From positions 1-7,102 of the forward strand of contig CADBSP010000228.1 in NCBI GenBank assembly GCA_902797405.1: a DNA stretch of 7,102 bases, written 5' to 3'. Position numbers and translations under genes: made by a program. The DNA comes from an uncultured Eubacteriales bacterium. GTDB lineage: Bacteria; Bacillota; Clostridia; Peptostreptococcales; Anaerovoracaceae. This document shows, piece after piece, positions 5,543-7,102 of this stretch; position 1 is the first letter of the stretch; each line of letters starts with the position of its first letter. The notes under the pieces are model-generated. The model was given only the letters and a program-made list of their open reading frames with translations, searched no databases and had not been told where the DNA came from.

Positions 5543-7024
5543 CTAAATGTCTCGAATTGTGCCGATGAATAGCGGGATGTGCTGGTCGGTGTCGATTATC
5601 ATGTAGAGGAAGGGGCGATCTAGGGTTACGTATTTGGGCGGTTCTTCCTCTGCCATGGCTCCCTCTGCTAACATTTCAACTATCGTGGCAGCTCCTGCCT
5701 TTGTTCCCCTCTCGTCAACGTTGATATATGTGTCGTGGAATATGTTCCCGATATAGATGTTGTTCTCCGGATAAGTGCCTAATTTGCTGAAGTCTGCCAT
5801 GTTTACATCAAAGGCATCTGTTACGCCCATGGCCTTAAATGCCTCTACCAGTTTCATGCTACTCTTTGATTCGAACTTCGGCATTGTAGCAATTACATCA
5901 TGGTAGATGGGCTGGCTTAGGAGTTCATATAAGTGGTCTCCATCCAAGGATAAGATGTATTCGTTTAGGCTCACATCATCTTTTGGTCTAAGTGCAGCAA
6001 AGGCGTAGCGCCCTCCCAAATAGGGCTTGATAAATCCGGTCGCAAGCTCGTCCTCTAAATAATAGTATTCCTGCCCGGTCATGTACTTTACGCTTTCGAT
6101 ACCTTTTTCACCATTAAACTCTCCATCGTGAACCTGGTAATCCGGATCATAAGTTTCTTCCCAATCCGCCTCGAATGCAAGGGCATTTATCAAGTACATT
6201 ATTGCTTTTTCAGGTATTTCCTTTAGCATGTCCTTTATGAGTCCTGCGGTATGGTCCTCTATCCAGGCGTTGATGGCCTTTAGTGTATTTCCATCAAAGT
6301 CCGCTGTCCTAATTCCCGCATTATAGTATTCCCCATTTGTTTTTAGGAAGTCTTCATTCACCGTAAGCTTTGGATCGTTTTTAATCCAAATGGAATTGGC
6401 GATGCTAAGGACCGGTGGCTGCATGCCCTTTCCCTCGCTCCCGTACCAATCCCTGATGTTTTGAGCATCTATTTCGGCATTCTTATTAACTAGGTTCATG
6501 TACGCACGTAGATAATCGTTTAGGTTATCCTGATATTCATCGTAAATGTCTCCTACTCCTGTGCTGCTGGTTCCACATTTGGCTTCACCGGTAAATTCAC
6601 CTTCAGTCAGCGCCATCAAAAGCTGACACCTGGTCATTCCACCGGCGCCGTTAGCGGTCATTGCCATTGCATATATCACGGACAGCGGCGACACCAAAAG
6701 ATTTCCCTCCTCTGGTTCCTCAAGCGCAGAGCCACTTTCATTTTCTCCAGGGTCCTCGCTGGTGCAAACCTGTATAAAGGAATCGCCCATCGCTGCCTTA
6801 AAGAGCGCCATCGAAAAATCGCAGTATTTCCGGTTCCCGTCCTTTGATAGAGCGTCCTGCATTTCTTCGTCTGTAAGTTCCATATTCACGGACACGTTTT
6901 TCATGAGGTCGGTGGAGCCATTGTATTCCTTACCTCCAATCCCGGTGATTCCTCCGTCGCGGCAACCGGTCAAAACAGTAAGTACCATTACTGTAATTAA
7001 AAGCATCGATATTTTTCTATTCAT
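5543..7024 (-). CDS. Serpin-family protease inhibitor, predicted membrane-anchored lipoprotein
   Basis: A 493-residue serpin that should trap proteases outside the cell. The N-terminus has a short basic segment (NRKIS), a hydrophobic core and the lipobox LTGC (18-21), so cleavage and lipidation at C21 are expected. Serpin landmarks are NLLVSPLSVIYAMAMTANGA (108-127), SIANSIWIK (207-215), FDGNTLKAINAWIEDHTAGLI (243-263), YLINALAFEADW (277-288), IATMPKF (378-384) and DRPFLYMII (469-477). The hinge reads ERGTKAGAAT (438-447), with G at P15, T at P14 and small residues at P12-P9, which is typical of inhibitory serpins. By that register P1-P1' is E454-G455, but the loop is about six residues longer than in alpha-1-antitrypsin and acidic (AEEE), so the cleaved bond is uncertain. 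An acidic linker lies at about 90-107, before the first conserved motif. ATG 7024 was chosen because AAAGGG (7038-7033) lies eight bases upstream; the in-frame GTG at 7033 overlaps that site. Confidence 0.92.
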   Translation of the reverse strand: MNRKISMLLITVMVLTVLTGCRDGGITGIGGKEYNGSTDLMKNVSVNMELTDEEMQDALSKDGNRKYCDFSMALFKAAMGDSFIQVCTSEDPGENESGSALEEPEEGNLLVSPLSVIYAMAMTANGAGGMTRCQLLMALTEGEFTGEAKCGTSSTGVGDIYDEYQDNLNDYLRAYMNLVNKNAEIDAQNIRDWYGSEGKGMQPPVLSIANSIWIKNDPKLTVNEDFLKTNGEYYNAGIRTADFDGNTLKAINAWIEDHTAGLIKDMLKEIPEKAIMYLINALAFEADWEETYDPDYQVHDGEFNGEKGIESVKYMTGQEYYYLEDELATGFIKPYLGGRYAFAALRPKDDVSLNEYILSLDGDHLYELLSQPIYHDVIATMPKFESKSSMKLVEAFKAMGVTDAFDVNMADFSKLGTYPENNIYIGNIFHDTYINVDERGTKAGAATIVEMLAEGAMAEEEPPKYVTLDRPFLYMIIDTDQHIPLFIGTIRDI

Positions 7025-7047
7025 AGCGCTCACCCTTTCGTAAACGG

Positions 7048-7071
7048 AAAAACAAAGTGCGCTTTGTTTTT
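7048..7071. promoter_or_regulatory. Palindrome at the expected start of serpin transcription
   Basis: AAAAACAAAG (7048-7057) and CTTTGTTTTT (7062-7071) are perfect 10-bp inverted arms around TGCG. With a -10 box at 7077-7082, transcription should begin near 7070, so the palindrome covers +1 to about +23. It could be a repressor operator or a 5' stem in the serpin messenger. The stem has only two G-C pairs, which makes it a weak terminator in either direction. Confidence 0.5.
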
Positions 7072-7076
7072 TGACT

Positions 7077-7082
7077 ATTATA
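7077..7082 (-). promoter_or_regulatory. Predicted -10 box of the serpin promoter
   Basis: The minus strand reads TATAAT here, a perfect sigma-A -10 hexamer, about 53 bases before the chosen start codon. The -35 box at 17-bp spacing would fall mostly beyond the window edge and cannot be checked. ATGACA inside the window is only 13 bp away, too close for a normal promoter. Confidence 0.5.
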
Positions 7083-7102
7083 CTATTTGGTTATTTGTCA
7101 TC

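Noticed and set aside
5543..7033. GTG start for the serpin at 7033
   Set aside because: The GTG shares bases with the only good ribosome binding site (AAAGGG), leaving no spacing. ATG 7024 has eight bases of spacing and a better signal peptide start.
6762..7043. 93-codon plus-strand ORF opposite the serpin start
   Set aside because: Antisense shadow with no ribosome binding site or family resemblance.
7048..7071. Intrinsic terminator
   Set aside because: The core stem has only two G-C pairs and the U run is part of the stem itself. Its place just downstream of a TATAAT box fits an operator or leader better.

Overview
The window reads as chromosomal DNA of a Gram-positive anaerobe of the Bacillota (Clostridia). 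Supporting signs are moderate GC with AT-rich gaps, purine-rich ribosome binding sites, sigma-A type promoter boxes, a DUF2812 membrane protein and a lipobox-carrying serpin. Family level cannot be fixed from the sequence. Nothing in it marks a mobile element: there is no transposase, integrase, tRNA, CRISPR array or phage gene.

Left part (1-2917, minus strand). Three genes of the lower-ligand half of cobalamin synthesis run right to left as cobT-cobU-cobS. CobT activates the lower ligand base to alpha-ribazole phosphate, CobU activates adenosylcobinamide to its GDP form, and CobS joins the two in the membrane. cobS runs off the left edge and has no stop in the window; a misleading ORF in another frame overlaps it. 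All three proteins carry extra hydrophilic sequence: a Gln-rich insert of about 58 residues in CobU, a polar stretch of about 26 residues in CobS, and a basic tail on CobT.

Middle (2918-3299). A 382-bp divergent intergenic region holds about 4.5 tandem copies of a 36-bp unit, a 10-bp-arm inverted repeat, a pair of 15-bp direct repeats and a good promoter for the rightward genes. I see no cobalamin riboswitch in it.

Right part. Two plus-strand genes follow: a ten-segment EamA/DMT-family transporter (3300-4226) and, 52 bp later, a three-segment DUF2812 protein with a large outer C-terminal domain (4279-5529). The two are probably co-transcribed. They converge, across a 13-bp gap, on a minus-strand serpin (5543-7024). 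The serpin has a lipoprotein signal, an intact inhibitory hinge and a long acidic reactive loop, so it is probably a surface-anchored protease inhibitor. Its promoter lies at the right edge, with a palindrome sitting at the expected transcription start.

No clearly new system is visible. The points most worth following are the repeat-rich cob control region, the CobU insert and the serpin loop.
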